DNA of 52,074 nucleotides from Candidatus Crickella caballi (lineage in GTDB: Bacteria > Bacillota > Clostridia > Peptostreptococcales > Anaerovoracaceae). A program made the position numbers and the translations under genes. Below are positions 34,002 through 42,911 of this stretch, piece by piece. The stretch is from contig JAGHUV010000011.1 of NCBI GenBank assembly GCA_018064665.1, positions 1 to 52,074 on the forward strand. Reading direction: 5' to 3'. How positions within the stretch are numbered: the first letter of the stretch is position 1; each line of letters opens with the position of its first letter. The notes below the pieces were generated by a model, which ran no database searches, was not told the DNA's origin, and saw only the letters and a program-made list of their open reading frames with translations.

Positions 34002-35333
34002 ATGTTTAAGAATCCAATTCCGGATAATATCAGTGAATACACAAATGTGTATGACGTACTGATGGAGCGTGGGCTCATCGAGCAGTGCACAGATGAGAAA
34101 GCAGTAAGAGAGCTGCTTAATAATGAGAAGATTAAATTCTATATCGGATTTGACCCTACAGCGGACTGTCTGCACGTAGGACATCTGATTCAGGTAATTA
34201 TTTTCCTCTACATGCTCAAATACGGTCATCATCCGGTTGCCCTGGTGGGCGGCGGTACCGGAATGGTAGGAGACCCTTCCGGCAGAAGCGACATGCGTCG
34301 TATGATGACAGTCGAGGAAATCGACCACAACTGCCAGCAGTTCCTTAACCTTTTCGACAGATTTATCCCAATCGACTATGAGTGGAAGCACACAATGGGA
34401 GAAGGCGTTACAGGTAAGGGCGGCTGCAACTATGAGCCTAAGGACGGCACAGTTGTAAGCATCAATAACGCACAGTGGCTGCGTCCGCTGAACTATGTTG
34501 AGTTCGTTCGTGAAGTCGGCAGCAAGTTCAACGTTAAAGAGATGCTTAGAGCAGAGTGCTTCAAGAAGAGAATGGAAGAGGGCGGACTGTCCTTCTTCGA
34601 GTTCAACTATATGCTCATGCAGGGCTATGACTTCTATGTAATGGCAAGAGACTTCGGACTGAAGATGCAGCTTGGCGGAAATGACCAGTGGTCAAACATC
34701 ATCGCAGGCGTAGACATGTCGCGTAAGCTTGCAGGTATCGAAGTATTCGGTATGACGACAGGCCTTCTGACTAAGTCCGACGGACAGAAGATGGGTAAGA
34801 CAGCAAGCGGAGCACTCTGGCTTGACGAGTCAAGAGTAAGCGTATTCGATTTCTTCCAGTACTGGAGAAACATCGACGATGCTGACGTTAACAAGTGCCT
34901 GAGAATGCTGACCTTCCTTCCTATGGATGAGGTAAACAGACTCTCTGCTCTTGAGGGTGCTGAGATCAACAAGGCTAAGGAAGTTGTTGCATTCGAGCTT
35001 ACTAAATTTGTTCATGGCGAAGAGAAGGCTCAGAAAGCACTCGAGGCAAGCCGTGCAGTATTCGCAGGCGGCGGAGTTTCTCAGGACATGCCGACAGTTA
35101 AGATGAACAAAGAGGACTTCGAAGGCGAAGGTTATGGTCTTGCTGCACTTATGAAGGAAGTAGGCCTCGAGCCATCAAGCTCAGAAGCTTACAGAACGAT
35201 CCAGGGCGGCGGTGCTCGTATCAACGGTGAGCAGATTACTGACAAGAAATATTCAGTAACTGTAGCTGATATCAAGGATGGATGCATCGTGCTCCAGAAG
35301 GGCAAGAAGAAATTCATGAAGATCGAGTTCTAA
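34002..35333 (+). CDS. tyrS: Tyrosyl-tRNA synthetase
   Basis: A 443-residue class I synthetase. It has the HIGH-type motif HVGHL, the KMSKS-type loop KMGKTASG and a C-terminal S4-like RNA-binding domain with INGEQI. It is slightly longer than the usual ~420. It is preceded by only 33 bases after upp, so there is no room for a T-box leader. Confidence 0.96.
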   Translation: MFKNPIPDNISEYTNVYDVLMERGLIEQCTDEKAVRELLNNEKIKFYIGFDPTADCLHVGHLIQVIIFLYMLKYGHHPVALVGGGTGMVGDPSGRSDMRRMMTVEEIDHNCQQFLNLFDRFIPIDYEWKHTMGEGVTGKGGCNYEPKDGTVVSINNAQWLRPLNYVEFVREVGSKFNVKEMLRAECFKKRMEEGGLSFFEFNYMLMQGYDFYVMARDFGLKMQLGGNDQWSNIIAGVDMSRKLAGIEVFGMTTGLLTKSDGQKMGKTASGALWLDESRVSVFDFFQYWRNIDDADVNKCLRMLTFLPMDEVNRLSALEGAEINKAKEVVAFELTKFVHGEEKAQKALEASRAVFAGGGVSQDMPTVKMNKEDFEGEGYGLAALMKEVGLEPSSSEAYRTIQGGGARINGEQITDKKYSVTVADIKDGCIVLQKGKKKFMKIEF

Positions 35334-35345
35334 GAATTGAAACAG

Positions 35346-35385
35346 ACAGGCTGGACGTTCATTAAGATCGCTCAGCCTGTTTTTG
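35346..35385 (+). terminator. tyrS terminator
   Basis: ACAGGCTG and CAGCCTGT pair across a 19-base loop and are followed by TTTTTG. Confidence 0.7.
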
Positions 35386-35428
35386 TTACCCGTTTGCAGA
35401 GAATGCAAATCAGAGAAAGGATACTGTT

Positions 35429-36442
35429 TTGAAGTATATTGAGCTTAAAATACACGTAAAAAAGGATGCGATGGATATCGTAACGGCCGCGCTTGAGCAG
35501 GCCGGATTTAACTCTCTTATGATAGACGATCCGGAGGATGTTCTGGATATTATGTCCAATCGCGAGAAATACAGATATGACTATATTGATGCGGAGCTTA
35601 CCGATGCCAAGAGTCTGCAGAGGGATCCGCTCATCACACTGTATTTCACCGATGATGAGGATGGCGCAGAAGAGCTTGCGCGTGCGGAATCCATAGTATC
35701 TGAATATGGCATCCACAAGCTCTTAAGCTACGAGACCAATATAAGTGATGATCAGGACTGGCTGTATAAGTGGCAGGAATATTTTAAGCCGACCAAGGTA
35801 AGCGAGAGAATTGTCGTGAAGCCGACCTGGGAGGACTATGAAACGAAGGATAACGAGCTGGTGATTGAGATCGATCCGGGAATGGCTTTTGGAACCGGAA
35901 CTCATGAGACCACTTCGATGTGCATAAAGGCTCTGGAACAGGTGCTTGGAGAAGCAGATGAGGAAGTAAAGCTCCGCATGACGGAAGGAAGCGGAGCAGA
36001 AGAGGAGCTCCGCACAATGGATGGAAGCGGAGCGAAGGTGCTCGACGTCGGCTGCGGCTCGGGCATACTGGCGATCGCCGCAGCCCTCCTCGGTGCCGAG
36101 GAGGCTCTTGGCATCGAGATAGATACCGATGCAGTCGAGATCGCCAAGAGCAACGTCGAGCTGAACGGACAATCGGAGAAGATCCGCGTTCAGTACGGCG
36201 ACCTTACCCAGGGCGTAGATTATAAGGCGGACATCGTGGTCGCCAACCTTATGGCGGATCTTGTCATTGCCCTGACGCCGGACGTTCCTTCGCACATGAA
36301 AGAAGGCGGCGTGTACATTTCGTCCGGCATCCTCGTAGAAAAGGAAGCAATTGTTTCAGCCGCAATTGAGCAGGCGGGCTTCACAATTGCACGAGTTCTG
36401 TATGACGGCGAGTGGTGTGCAATAATAGCTAAGCTATCCTAA
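35429..36442 (+). CDS. prmA: Ribosomal protein L11 methyltransferase
   Basis: A 337-residue SAM-dependent PrmA. It has DPGMAFGTGTHETT, the SAM motif I VLDVGCGSGILAI and the catalytic NLMADL. The start is a TTG at 35429 with AAAGGA upstream and gives the normal N-terminus. Unusual is a 12-residue tandem duplication just before motif I (EVKLRMTEGSGA then EEELRTMDGSGA), encoded by two 36-base units that start at about 35961 and 35997. The protein is about 20 residues longer than common PrmA. Confidence 0.92.
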   Translation: MKYIELKIHVKKDAMDIVTAALEQAGFNSLMIDDPEDVLDIMSNREKYRYDYIDAELTDAKSLQRDPLITLYFTDDEDGAEELARAESIVSEYGIHKLLSYETNISDDQDWLYKWQEYFKPTKVSERIVVKPTWEDYETKDNELVIEIDPGMAFGTGTHETTSMCIKALEQVLGEADEEVKLRMTEGSGAEEELRTMDGSGAKVLDVGCGSGILAIAAALLGAEEALGIEIDTDAVEIAKSNVELNGQSEKIRVQYGDLTQGVDYKADIVVANLMADLVIALTPDVPSHMKEGGVYISSGILVEKEAIVSAAIEQAGFTIARVLYDGEWCAIIAKLS

Positions 36443-36556
36443 GCGAAGACGGCTTAAGGCCGGAATCAAATCAGGAGAGAATACTGCGGTACTTTGCTTC
36501 TCAATTAAGGGTGATACAGATAAATAAAAATTATCGCAGAACACTGCAAAATACTA

Positions 36557-36562
36557 TATAAT
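36557..36562 (+). promoter_or_regulatory. Probable promoter of the C_GCAxxG_C_C gene
   Basis: TATAAT at 36557-36562, roughly 120 bases before the start codon. The leader is purine-rich with repeats of GGCAGGAAGC. Confidence 0.4.
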
Positions 36563-36679
36563 AAACAGGAAGCAAAAGGCAGGAAGCAGAAACCCATAAA
36601 GGCAGAACGCTGAAGGAAGAAGGCGGGAAGCGCGGAATAATATGCGCCGATTCAATCCCTGCCGAACAGGAGGAAATAA

Positions 36680-37144
36680 ATGGTAAAGAGCGTTAATCTC
36701 AAGCAGATGCTTGCTGATGCTACAGAGGATTTCACCACCGGTTACATGTGCTCCGAGACCGTGCTCGATGTTCTTAACAGGCATTATGAGCTGGGAATAG
36801 GAGAAGAGGCAATCGCTTTGTCGACGGGATTCCCTTACGGATTCGGAGACGGCGGTAACGTATGCGGTGCTGTTGCAGGAGCAACGATGGCCTTGGGCAA
36901 AGTGTTCGGAAGAACGGTCAAGGGCGATCCGGCTTATGCCAAATGCATTGCGGTTGTAAGGGAGCTGAACGACGATGTTGCAGCAGTATACAAGAGCAGC
37001 ATCTGCCCTGAACTGATACATGATTACGACTTCATGGATCCTGACAGAAAGCTTTTCTGCACAGGTATCGTGCATGAATGTATCAGATCGTTTGCTAAGA
37101 TTATGGAGCGCGAGTGCGGAGTGTCCGTAATTCGCGAAGCGTAA
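36680..37144 (+). CDS. C_GCAxxG_C_C family putative redox protein
   Basis: A 154-residue protein with the family's Cys pattern: C28 in YMCSETV, then NVCGAVAGATMALG, CIAVV, ICPE, LFCTGI and HECIRSF. The conserved Cys suggest a redox or Fe-S role; no member has a well established function that I know. AACAGGAGG precedes the start. It is followed by the DUF937-like gene after 48 bases. Confidence 0.75.
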   Translation: MVKSVNLKQMLADATEDFTTGYMCSETVLDVLNRHYELGIGEEAIALSTGFPYGFGDGGNVCGAVAGATMALGKVFGRTVKGDPAYAKCIAVVRELNDDVAAVYKSSICPELIHDYDFMDPDRKLFCTGIVHECIRSFAKIMERECGVSVIREA

Positions 37145-37192
37145 TATATTCTAGAAGGATGTGCGAATACCGCACGTAGGAAAGGGAGAAAC

Positions 37193-37690
37193 ATGGATAT
37201 TAAGGATTTAATTAATGCTGAAACACTGAAGACTATCAGCGAGGCAACAGGCGTTGATTCCAAGGACGTTGTTACTGTACTTGCAGATACACTTCCTTCA
37301 CTGATGAAGGGCGCAGGCGAGCAGAACAGCAATGTTGAGACAGCAGCATCTTTCATCGAGGCCCTGATGGAGCACGGCGACAAGGACTCCTCCAATATGT
37401 CCAGCTTCATCAAGAACATCGACGTAGATGATGGTGCTAAGATCGTAAAGCACTTGCTCGGAGCAAAGGAAACTGCTACAGCTGAGAAGGCTGCAAAGGC
37501 AACAGGTCTTGATAAGAAGAAGATTCTGAAGATTCTGGCTATCGCAGCTCCTATCATCATGAACCAGCTCGGCAAGGACGCTAAGAAGTCAAGCAAGAAG
37601 TCAAGCTCAGATATGGGTGATGTTGTAACATCAATCCTCAAGAATATCGACGGCGATGACGTTGCTAAGCTCATCAAGGTATTCATCTAA
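37193..37690 (+). CDS. DUF937-like protein
   Basis: A 165-residue, mainly helical, Lys- and Asp-rich protein without signal peptide. It has two related segments (SSFIKNIDVDDGAKIVKHLL and TSILKNIDGDDVAKLIKVFI), as in YidB/DUF937-type proteins with repeated helical units. Function is unknown. AAGGGAG precedes the start, and a strong terminator follows. Confidence 0.65.
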   Translation: MDIKDLINAETLKTISEATGVDSKDVVTVLADTLPSLMKGAGEQNSNVETAASFIEALMEHGDKDSSNMSSFIKNIDVDDGAKIVKHLLGAKETATAEKAAKATGLDKKKILKILAIAAPIIMNQLGKDAKKSSKKSSSDMGDVVTSILKNIDGDDVAKLIKVFI

Positions 37691-37705
37691 GAAGACAATA
37701 AGCGG

Positions 37706-37738
37706 TGGGACGGTCTTCGCGGACCGTCCCGTTTTTTT
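37706..37738 (+). terminator. Terminator after the DUF937-like gene
   Basis: GGGACGGTC and GACCGTCCC pair around a TTCGCG loop and run into GTTTTTTT. Confidence 0.9.
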
Positions 37739-37750
37739 CAGGAGAGAAGT

Positions 37751-38986
37751 ATGAACAATTTCTATTGGGAGTGTAAGACACAGGTCAACTTCGGAGAGGG
37801 CTGTGTTCGTGAGTTCCTTCCGTCGTACGTTGAGAAATTTGCTAAGGCAGGCAAGAACATTCTGATTGGATATGGCGGTGGCTCTATTAAGAAGAACGGC
37901 GCATACGATGATGTGATCGCAGCGCTGAAGTCACTCGGTTACAGACCTGCAGAGGCCGCTGACGAGGAGAAGCCGTGCGCGGATGACAAGCTCATCATTG
38001 AATTTTCCGGCATCATGTCCAATCCGACAGTTGCCAAAATGCTTGAAGGCGCTGAGCTTGCCCGCAAATGGGATGTAGGTCTTGTACTGGCGGTCGGCGG
38101 CGGCTCGACTATGGACTGCTGCGAGTCGATTGCGGTTCAGGCAAGCTACGACGGTGATGCCTGGCAGGATTTCTGGATGGATGGAAAGCCGATGCCACAT
38201 ACACCGCTTCCTTGCGGAGTTGTTGTTACCATGCCTGCAACAGGCAGCGAGGTCAACGGTTGCGCCGTGCTTACCAACGAAGAGACCAAGATAAAATGCG
38301 ACCGCTGGTATTCAGAGTTCACACCGCTGTTCGCGCTGATGGATCCTAAATATACTTTGACAATGCCGATCAGACAGCTCAAAGCGGGAACCTTCGACAT
38401 TCTCTCTCATATAATGGAGACATACTTCAGCTGGCCTATCGAGGGCAATCCTGCAGACGATATCTCGGAAGCTCTGATGAAGGGGCTTGTAAGAGATTTC
38501 CGCGCGGCAATGGCAGACCCGCAGAACTACGAAGCAAGAAGCAACATAATGTGGACGGGATCGCTTGCGGAGAACAACGTAATCAAGACCGGAAAGAGCA
38601 AAGACTTCCAGGCACACAATATAGAGCACCAGCTCTCTGCGTACACCAATTGCAATCATGGAGAGGGACTTGCGGTAATACATCCGGTATACTACAGACA
38701 TATATACAAAGACGGACTTGGTAAATTCATGAGCTTTGCCACAAATGTATGGGGCCTTAATCGAGATGATTTTGACTCGGACGAGCAGCTGGCTCTGGCC
38801 GGCGTAGAGGCTTTGGCGGACTTCATCAAAGAGGTCGGACTTCCTACAAGCCTCAGAGAGCTTGGCTTTGGGGAAGAAGAGAAAAAGCTGCTTCCGGAGA
38901 TAGCTAAGACCTGCTTTATTTCAGAGGGCGCATACAGGCAGATGACTGCAGAAGAAATTCTAGAAATATATGAGGAGTGTTGGTAA
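37751..38986 (+). CDS. Iron-dependent alcohol dehydrogenase (butanol dehydrogenase type)
   Basis: A 411-residue group III alcohol dehydrogenase. The NAD(P)-binding GGGSTMDCCE and metal-ligand segments FDILSHIMETY, AHNIEHQL and NHGEGLAV are clear. Family members use iron (or zinc) and reduce aldehydes such as butyraldehyde. CAGGAGAG precedes the start. The stop overlaps the next start by one base. Confidence 0.93.
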   Translation: MNNFYWECKTQVNFGEGCVREFLPSYVEKFAKAGKNILIGYGGGSIKKNGAYDDVIAALKSLGYRPAEAADEEKPCADDKLIIEFSGIMSNPTVAKMLEGAELARKWDVGLVLAVGGGSTMDCCESIAVQASYDGDAWQDFWMDGKPMPHTPLPCGVVVTMPATGSEVNGCAVLTNEETKIKCDRWYSEFTPLFALMDPKYTLTMPIRQLKAGTFDILSHIMETYFSWPIEGNPADDISEALMKGLVRDFRAAMADPQNYEARSNIMWTGSLAENNVIKTGKSKDFQAHNIEHQLSAYTNCNHGEGLAVIHPVYYRHIYKDGLGKFMSFATNVWGLNRDDFDSDEQLALAGVEALADFIKEVGLPTSLRELGFGEEEKKLLPEIAKTCFISEGAYRQMTAEEILEIYEECW

Positions 38987-39435
38987 TGGATCAGGACAGA
39001 ATTGATGCCCAGAACTGGGCGACAGAATGGGCGATACGCCAGAAGAATAAGAAAATAATATGCATAGTAATAGGTATACTGCTCGCAGCCTTCGTATATT
39101 TTGCAATCACTGCAGTTAAAATCTATTTCACAAGAACTATTTTCAGATCCGAGGCAGAAATGAAGGAAGCAATGCAGGGCAGCTTCAAATACGAAGATTA
39201 TCAGGAAATAGATATCGTAGGTGATAAGGTTTACTTCACATATTTCAATGTAAAAGACGAAGACTCCGGTGAGTATAACGAATACACGAAAAGCTATACC
39301 GATAATACCTATGACGATGTAGTTGTAAAATGGCATCCATATACAGGAACCATAGAATGCGACTGGCTTGGAGACTATACTGTAGACACCAAGGTCAATC
39401 TTACGAGAAACAGCACAACCTTTATAAGACAATAG
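38986..39435 (+). CDS. Single-pass membrane protein, unknown function
   Basis: A 149-residue protein with a short N-terminal tail, one membrane helix (about residues 24-46) and an outside domain rich in Tyr, Asp and Thr. I took the ATG at 38986, which overlaps the dehydrogenase stop (TAATG) and has GAGGAG upstream. No family is recognised. Coupling to the dehydrogenase suggests joint expression, not necessarily joint function. Confidence 0.7.
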   Translation: MDQDRIDAQNWATEWAIRQKNKKIICIVIGILLAAFVYFAITAVKIYFTRTIFRSEAEMKEAMQGSFKYEDYQEIDIVGDKVYFTYFNVKDEDSGEYNEYTKSYTDNTYDDVVVKWHPYTGTIECDWLGDYTVDTKVNLTRNSTTFIRQ

Positions 39436-39448
39436 CAAGTTGCGCTTC

Positions 39449-39734
39449 ATGCCCTCGCTTTTGGAACATAAAACCCTGAAACCCTTGAAAATAAAATGAA
39501 AAATTCCAATTGCATCTTAAATAAGAACGCTGAAGCTCGGTATAAATGAGCGACGGCTAAGCTAAATTGGAATTGAAATCGCGCAAATCCTTGATATTAC
39601 ATAAAATAATTCCAAAACAACATCTCGTCTTATGGCGATAAGTCGAAGCAAAGTGGCTTTGGCCGAATGCAATTGGAATTATTGCCTTAAAAAATCAAGG
39701 CTTCTAGCGATTCATGTTCCAAAAGTGAGGGCAT
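39449..39734. repeat. Large fold-back element with 21-base terminal arms
   Basis: The arms 39449-39469 (ATGCCCTCGCTTTTGGAACA..) and 39714-39734 pair with one mismatch in 21. A second, perfect 14-base inner pair, AATTCCAATTGCAT (39502-39515) and its complement (39667-39680), lies inside, and AAATTGGAATT recurs near 39564. It fills the gap between two convergent genes (39436-39768). It contains no ORF. It could be a small non-autonomous element or a structured transcript; no target-site duplication is obvious. Confidence 0.8.
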
Positions 39735-39768
39735 TGGCAAAATTGCAGCAATACGCTAAGGAAATCAA

Positions 39769-40809
39769 CTAGATATTCGCTGCAATGAGCTTTAGAAGCT
39801 CGCATGCATTTGCTGAGCAGTCTTCCGGCCTTTCGAGCTCGGCTATTGTAGCGGCATCATAGCGGCAACCCTTAAGAAGCTCCTCTATCTTGCCGAACAT
39901 CTCGGTGTCGAGAGCATCGGAATATATTCTGCAGTTCTCAATATATTCACCCTTCATTGCGAGCTGGATTTCAACCTCTCCCCACTCGAACTTGTGCTCA
40001 ATGCTCTTCTCGAAAGGAATTCTTGTTCCTAGACGCCATTCCTCTGAGGAATACTTCTCAATCAGGTCCTGTGGAGTTGCCGGAAGCTCGCATATCTCAG
40101 CCTCTGCTCCGTAGGTTCTCTCGGCAGCTCTTATCATTGCAGATTGCATTTCGTCGATGAGCTTTCTTCTCCTGGCAGGTGTCAGGATTTTGACGATAGG
40201 CTCACCGTCTTCTCCAAACTTACTTTCGTACCCCTTAACATATTCTCTTATATTTACAACTCTTGAACGAACAGACTGAACGCCCTTGGACTTTAACTTT
40301 GCATCGGAAACCTGCAGATATTTAGGAAGGTCCTCTCCGTTTACATCCAGCATAATTGTTCCGTGGTGATAATTGTAGCCTGCGGATGAAAAGTATGCAT
40401 GACCGGAGAACTTCCGGCCTTCGATAACAAGGTCGTTTCGACCTGTTTTGGCCGCCTTGATTCCCATGAGTCTGCATGCGAGAAGGATGACGTCCGTCTG
40501 CTTCTCTATATCATAGAGTCCATCACGTGCAATAAATGTGAAATTCAAATTGCCCAGATCATGGTAGACGGCACCGCCGCCCGACATTCTTCGAGCCAGA
40601 TAAATACCGTCAGCTTTGATTCCCTCGACGTTACATTCTCTCCAAGGGTTCTGATTCTTGCCTATGACAACGGTGTGAGCGTTCTGCCAGAGAAAGAGCG
40701 TTACTTCTCCTTTAGCGGCATTCATAGTCAGATACTCCTCTGTTGCAAGGTTTATATACGGATTGGTGTTATCGGTCCTGATGACCTTTAGTCTGATTGC
40801 ATCTTTCAT
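39769..40809 (-). CDS. lplA: Lipoate-protein ligase A
   Basis: A 346-residue ligase that activates free lipoate with ATP and attaches it to acceptor Lys residues, here most likely GcvH. Motifs are RRMSGGGAVYHD, KTGRNDL and KFSGHA with the catalytic K133, as in E. coli LplA. The C-terminal accessory domain is present, so it should do both steps. GGAGGT lies eight bases before the ATG. It is divergent from lpdA. Confidence 0.95.
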   Translation of the reverse strand: MKDAIRLKVIRTDNTNPYINLATEEYLTMNAAKGEVTLFLWQNAHTVVIGKNQNPWRECNVEGIKADGIYLARRMSGGGAVYHDLGNLNFTFIARDGLYDIEKQTDVILLACRLMGIKAAKTGRNDLVIEGRKFSGHAYFSSAGYNYHHGTIMLDVNGEDLPKYLQVSDAKLKSKGVQSVRSRVVNIREYVKGYESKFGEDGEPIVKILTPARRRKLIDEMQSAMIRAAERTYGAEAEICELPATPQDLIEKYSSEEWRLGTRIPFEKSIEHKFEWGEVEIQLAMKGEYIENCRIYSDALDTEMFGKIEELLKGCRYDAATIAELERPEDCSANACELLKLIAANI

Positions 40810-40915
40810 GTGCTTTACCTCCGCTTCCTGTCAGACTAATTATAAAATCTATGAACAGGCTTGTCTATCTATGTAGTCTGTATTCAATAAAAAAGTCAAA
40901 GTATGAGTAATGTGT

Positions 40916-40923
40916 GCTATTAT
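40916..40923 (+). promoter_or_regulatory. Promoter of lpdA
   Basis: Extended -10 TGCTATTAT about 48 bases before the lpdA start, in the divergent lplA-lpdA gap. The -35 is not clear. Confidence 0.4.
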
Positions 40924-40970
40924 TGAATCAGAAATAATACCACTTTGTTAAAAGTATGAGAGGTGTAATT

Positions 40971-42341
40971 ATGGCAGAATATCTGTACGATCTTGTTATT
41001 ATTGGCGCAGGTCCGGGTGGATATGAGGCGGCATTCTATGCGCAGGAGCTCGGCATGAAGGTTGCACTTGTTGAGCGCGATAAAGTAGGCGGAACATGTC
41101 TTAACAGAGGATGTATTCCAACCAAGGCGCTGATGCATTCATCGGATGTATATAGAGATGCGGCTAATGGTGCAGAAATCGGCGTAGAGGTTACGGGCCT
41201 TAAGGCTAATCGTGCGAGAATTGGCGAACGCAAAGATGAAGTTCTTGATCAGCTTAGAGACGGCATTATCGGACTTATCAATAAGAAGAAAATAGATTTA
41301 ATTACGGGCGAAGCCAAGATTGTTGCTGAGCATGAGCTCAGAGTAGGAACTCAGATCGTTACAGCAGACAGGATTATGCTGGCAACAGGTTCACATCCTT
41401 TCTTCCCACCTATTCCGGGTGCGGAGCTTGAGGGCGTAATCGACAGCACTGAGCTGATTGATATGGGCGGAGCTGAGATACCTGAATTCGTTATCATTGG
41501 CGGCGGAGTTATCGGTATCGAGTTCGCAACAATTTACGGCGACCTCGGAGATCACGTTACTGTAATCGAGGGAGCTGACAGACTGCTTCCTGTGCTCGAC
41601 AAGGAAATCGGCAGAAGCATCAAGATGACCCTCGAGAAGAAGGGAATAGAATGCCATGTCAAGGCCCCTGTTCAGAGAATAGAGAAGAACGGCGATAAGC
41701 TCGCCGTAATCTTCCTCGAGAAGGATAAAGAGGTGACTGTTGAAGCGGACAAGGTTCTGCTTTGCGTAGGCAGAAGACCTACAACAGACGGCCTCTTTGG
41801 CGATGAGTTCGCAGCTAAGTATGAGCTGCTTGATGCTAAAGGTTTCATCAAGGTTAATGAGCAGTATCAGACAGAATGCCCAAGTGTATATGCTATCGGA
41901 GACTGCATCGGCGGAATTCAGCTCGCACACGTATCTGCAGCTGAAGGTAGAAACTGCGTAGCGCTCATGACCGGCGGAAGAGCAACAATTCAGATGGGAA
42001 CAGTTCCAAGCTGCATCTACACAGATCCTGAAATCGCAGTTGTCGGAATGACAGCTGACGAGGCTAAGGAAGCAGGCATTGAAGTTATCGTTAAGAAGTA
42101 TCCTATGTCAGCAAACGGCAAGACTCTCATTGCAGGTCTTGACAGAGGCTTCGTAAAACTCGTTGCAAGAGCAGACGATCACCAGCTCATCGGAGCACAC
42201 CTGCTTTGCGGAAGAGCGTCCGACCTTATCGGTGAGCTTTCCGTAGCAATCGGTCGTGGAATGATGCTTGAAGAAGTTGCAAATATCATTCATCCGCATC
42301 CATCGTTTGCAGAGGCAATAATGGAGGCTGCAAGACTGTAG
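40971..42341 (+). CDS. lpdA: Dihydrolipoyl dehydrogenase
   Basis: A 456-residue FAD enzyme that reoxidises dihydrolipoyl-GcvH with NAD. It has the FAD site GAGPGGYEAA, the redox disulfide C43/C48 (GGTCLNRGC), the NAD motif GGGVIGIEFA and the C-terminal catalytic HPHPSFAE. There is no N-terminal lipoyl domain. I took the ATG at 40971 with GAGGTG upstream, because the ATG at 40956 has no ribosome binding site. Its neighbours (lplA and gcv genes) make it the L-protein of glycine cleavage. Confidence 0.95.
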   Translation: MAEYLYDLVIIGAGPGGYEAAFYAQELGMKVALVERDKVGGTCLNRGCIPTKALMHSSDVYRDAANGAEIGVEVTGLKANRARIGERKDEVLDQLRDGIIGLINKKKIDLITGEAKIVAEHELRVGTQIVTADRIMLATGSHPFFPPIPGAELEGVIDSTELIDMGGAEIPEFVIIGGGVIGIEFATIYGDLGDHVTVIEGADRLLPVLDKEIGRSIKMTLEKKGIECHVKAPVQRIEKNGDKLAVIFLEKDKEVTVEADKVLLCVGRRPTTDGLFGDEFAAKYELLDAKGFIKVNEQYQTECPSVYAIGDCIGGIQLAHVSAAEGRNCVALMTGGRATIQMGTVPSCIYTDPEIAVVGMTADEAKEAGIEVIVKKYPMSANGKTLIAGLDRGFVKLVARADDHQLIGAHLLCGRASDLIGELSVAIGRGMMLEEVANIIHPHPSFAEAIMEAARL

Positions 42342-42380
42342 CAGCAACATTGTAGCAGCAACACTATAGCAGCAACACTG
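42339..42380. repeat. Three 14-base tandem repeats at the lpdA stop
   Basis: TAGCAGCAACATTG, TAGCAGCAACACTA and TAGCAGCAACACTG follow each other. The first TAG is the lpdA stop codon; the later copies carry further TAG triplets, though not all in the same frame. Confidence 0.85.
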
Positions 42381-42450
42381 TTTTAAGTTTTGCCTTATGA
42401 CAACGAGATTTGTGCGAAGTTTGTATTAGTCTTGCTCGAGTTTGCAAAAT

Positions 42451-42709
42451 CAAAATCGCACCTGACACGAGCAAACGCCCAAAACAAGATGTGTGCGCAT
42501 GTAAGTTCTTGTGCTAAGGGTGAAATGTTGGACCGGTGAAGCTGTGTATTTAGCAATGAATACATACGCAAACCACCTAAAATGCCTATATGCGGGTGAT
42601 TTTTTCACTAAGAAGCGCCATCTCGGTTAACCGAGATGGCTTTGTTTTGCAAAAATTACATCCGTAACCACTGCAATTTACATGATTGCTCGTGTCAGGT
42701 GCGATTTTG
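42451..42709. repeat. MITE-like element with perfect 24-base terminal inverted repeats
   Basis: The end 42451-42474 (CAAAATCGCACCTGACACG..) is exactly complementary to 42686-42709. The 211-base interior has no ORF and contains a perfect 24-base palindrome with T-run, annotated separately. With the tandem repeats and the gcv terminator it explains the 42342-42911 gap, in which I see no gene. Confidence 0.85.
42617..42648 (+). terminator. Terminator hairpin inside the 42451-42709 element
   Basis: GCCATCTCGG, TTAA and CCGAGATGGC form a 10-base-pair hairpin followed by TTTGTTTT. It would end transcripts from lpdA. Confidence 0.8.
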
Positions 42710-42809
42710 TGAGTTATGAAATGATACTAACTTGAAATCTGAGCTGAAAAAGCAGGTCAAATAAATGGACAATTACCGGAACATACCCGGAAGTAATAAT
42801 ATCTGCACA

Positions 42810-42900
42810 TTAAAAGGGCACCTCGTAGAGTATACTGACCTCCCAATCGTTAGATTTGTTGGTCTAACGATTGGGGGTCAGCCCAGTAGAGATGCCCTTA
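42810..42900 (-). terminator. Long hairpin terminator of the gcv operon
   Basis: An inner stem, TGACC..CCCAATCGTTAGA with TCTAACGATTGGG..GGTCA (42836-42880), is enclosed by AAGGGCA/TGCCCTT (42814-42820, 42893-42899). On the minus strand it is followed by TTTTAA. It lies 12 bases after the gcvPB stop. Confidence 0.75.
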
Positions 42901-42911
42901 TCTTATGCCTG

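Noticed and set aside
39449-39734. Insertion sequence
   Set aside because: Terminal repeats exist but no transposase frame and no clear target duplication, so it is reported only as a fold-back element.
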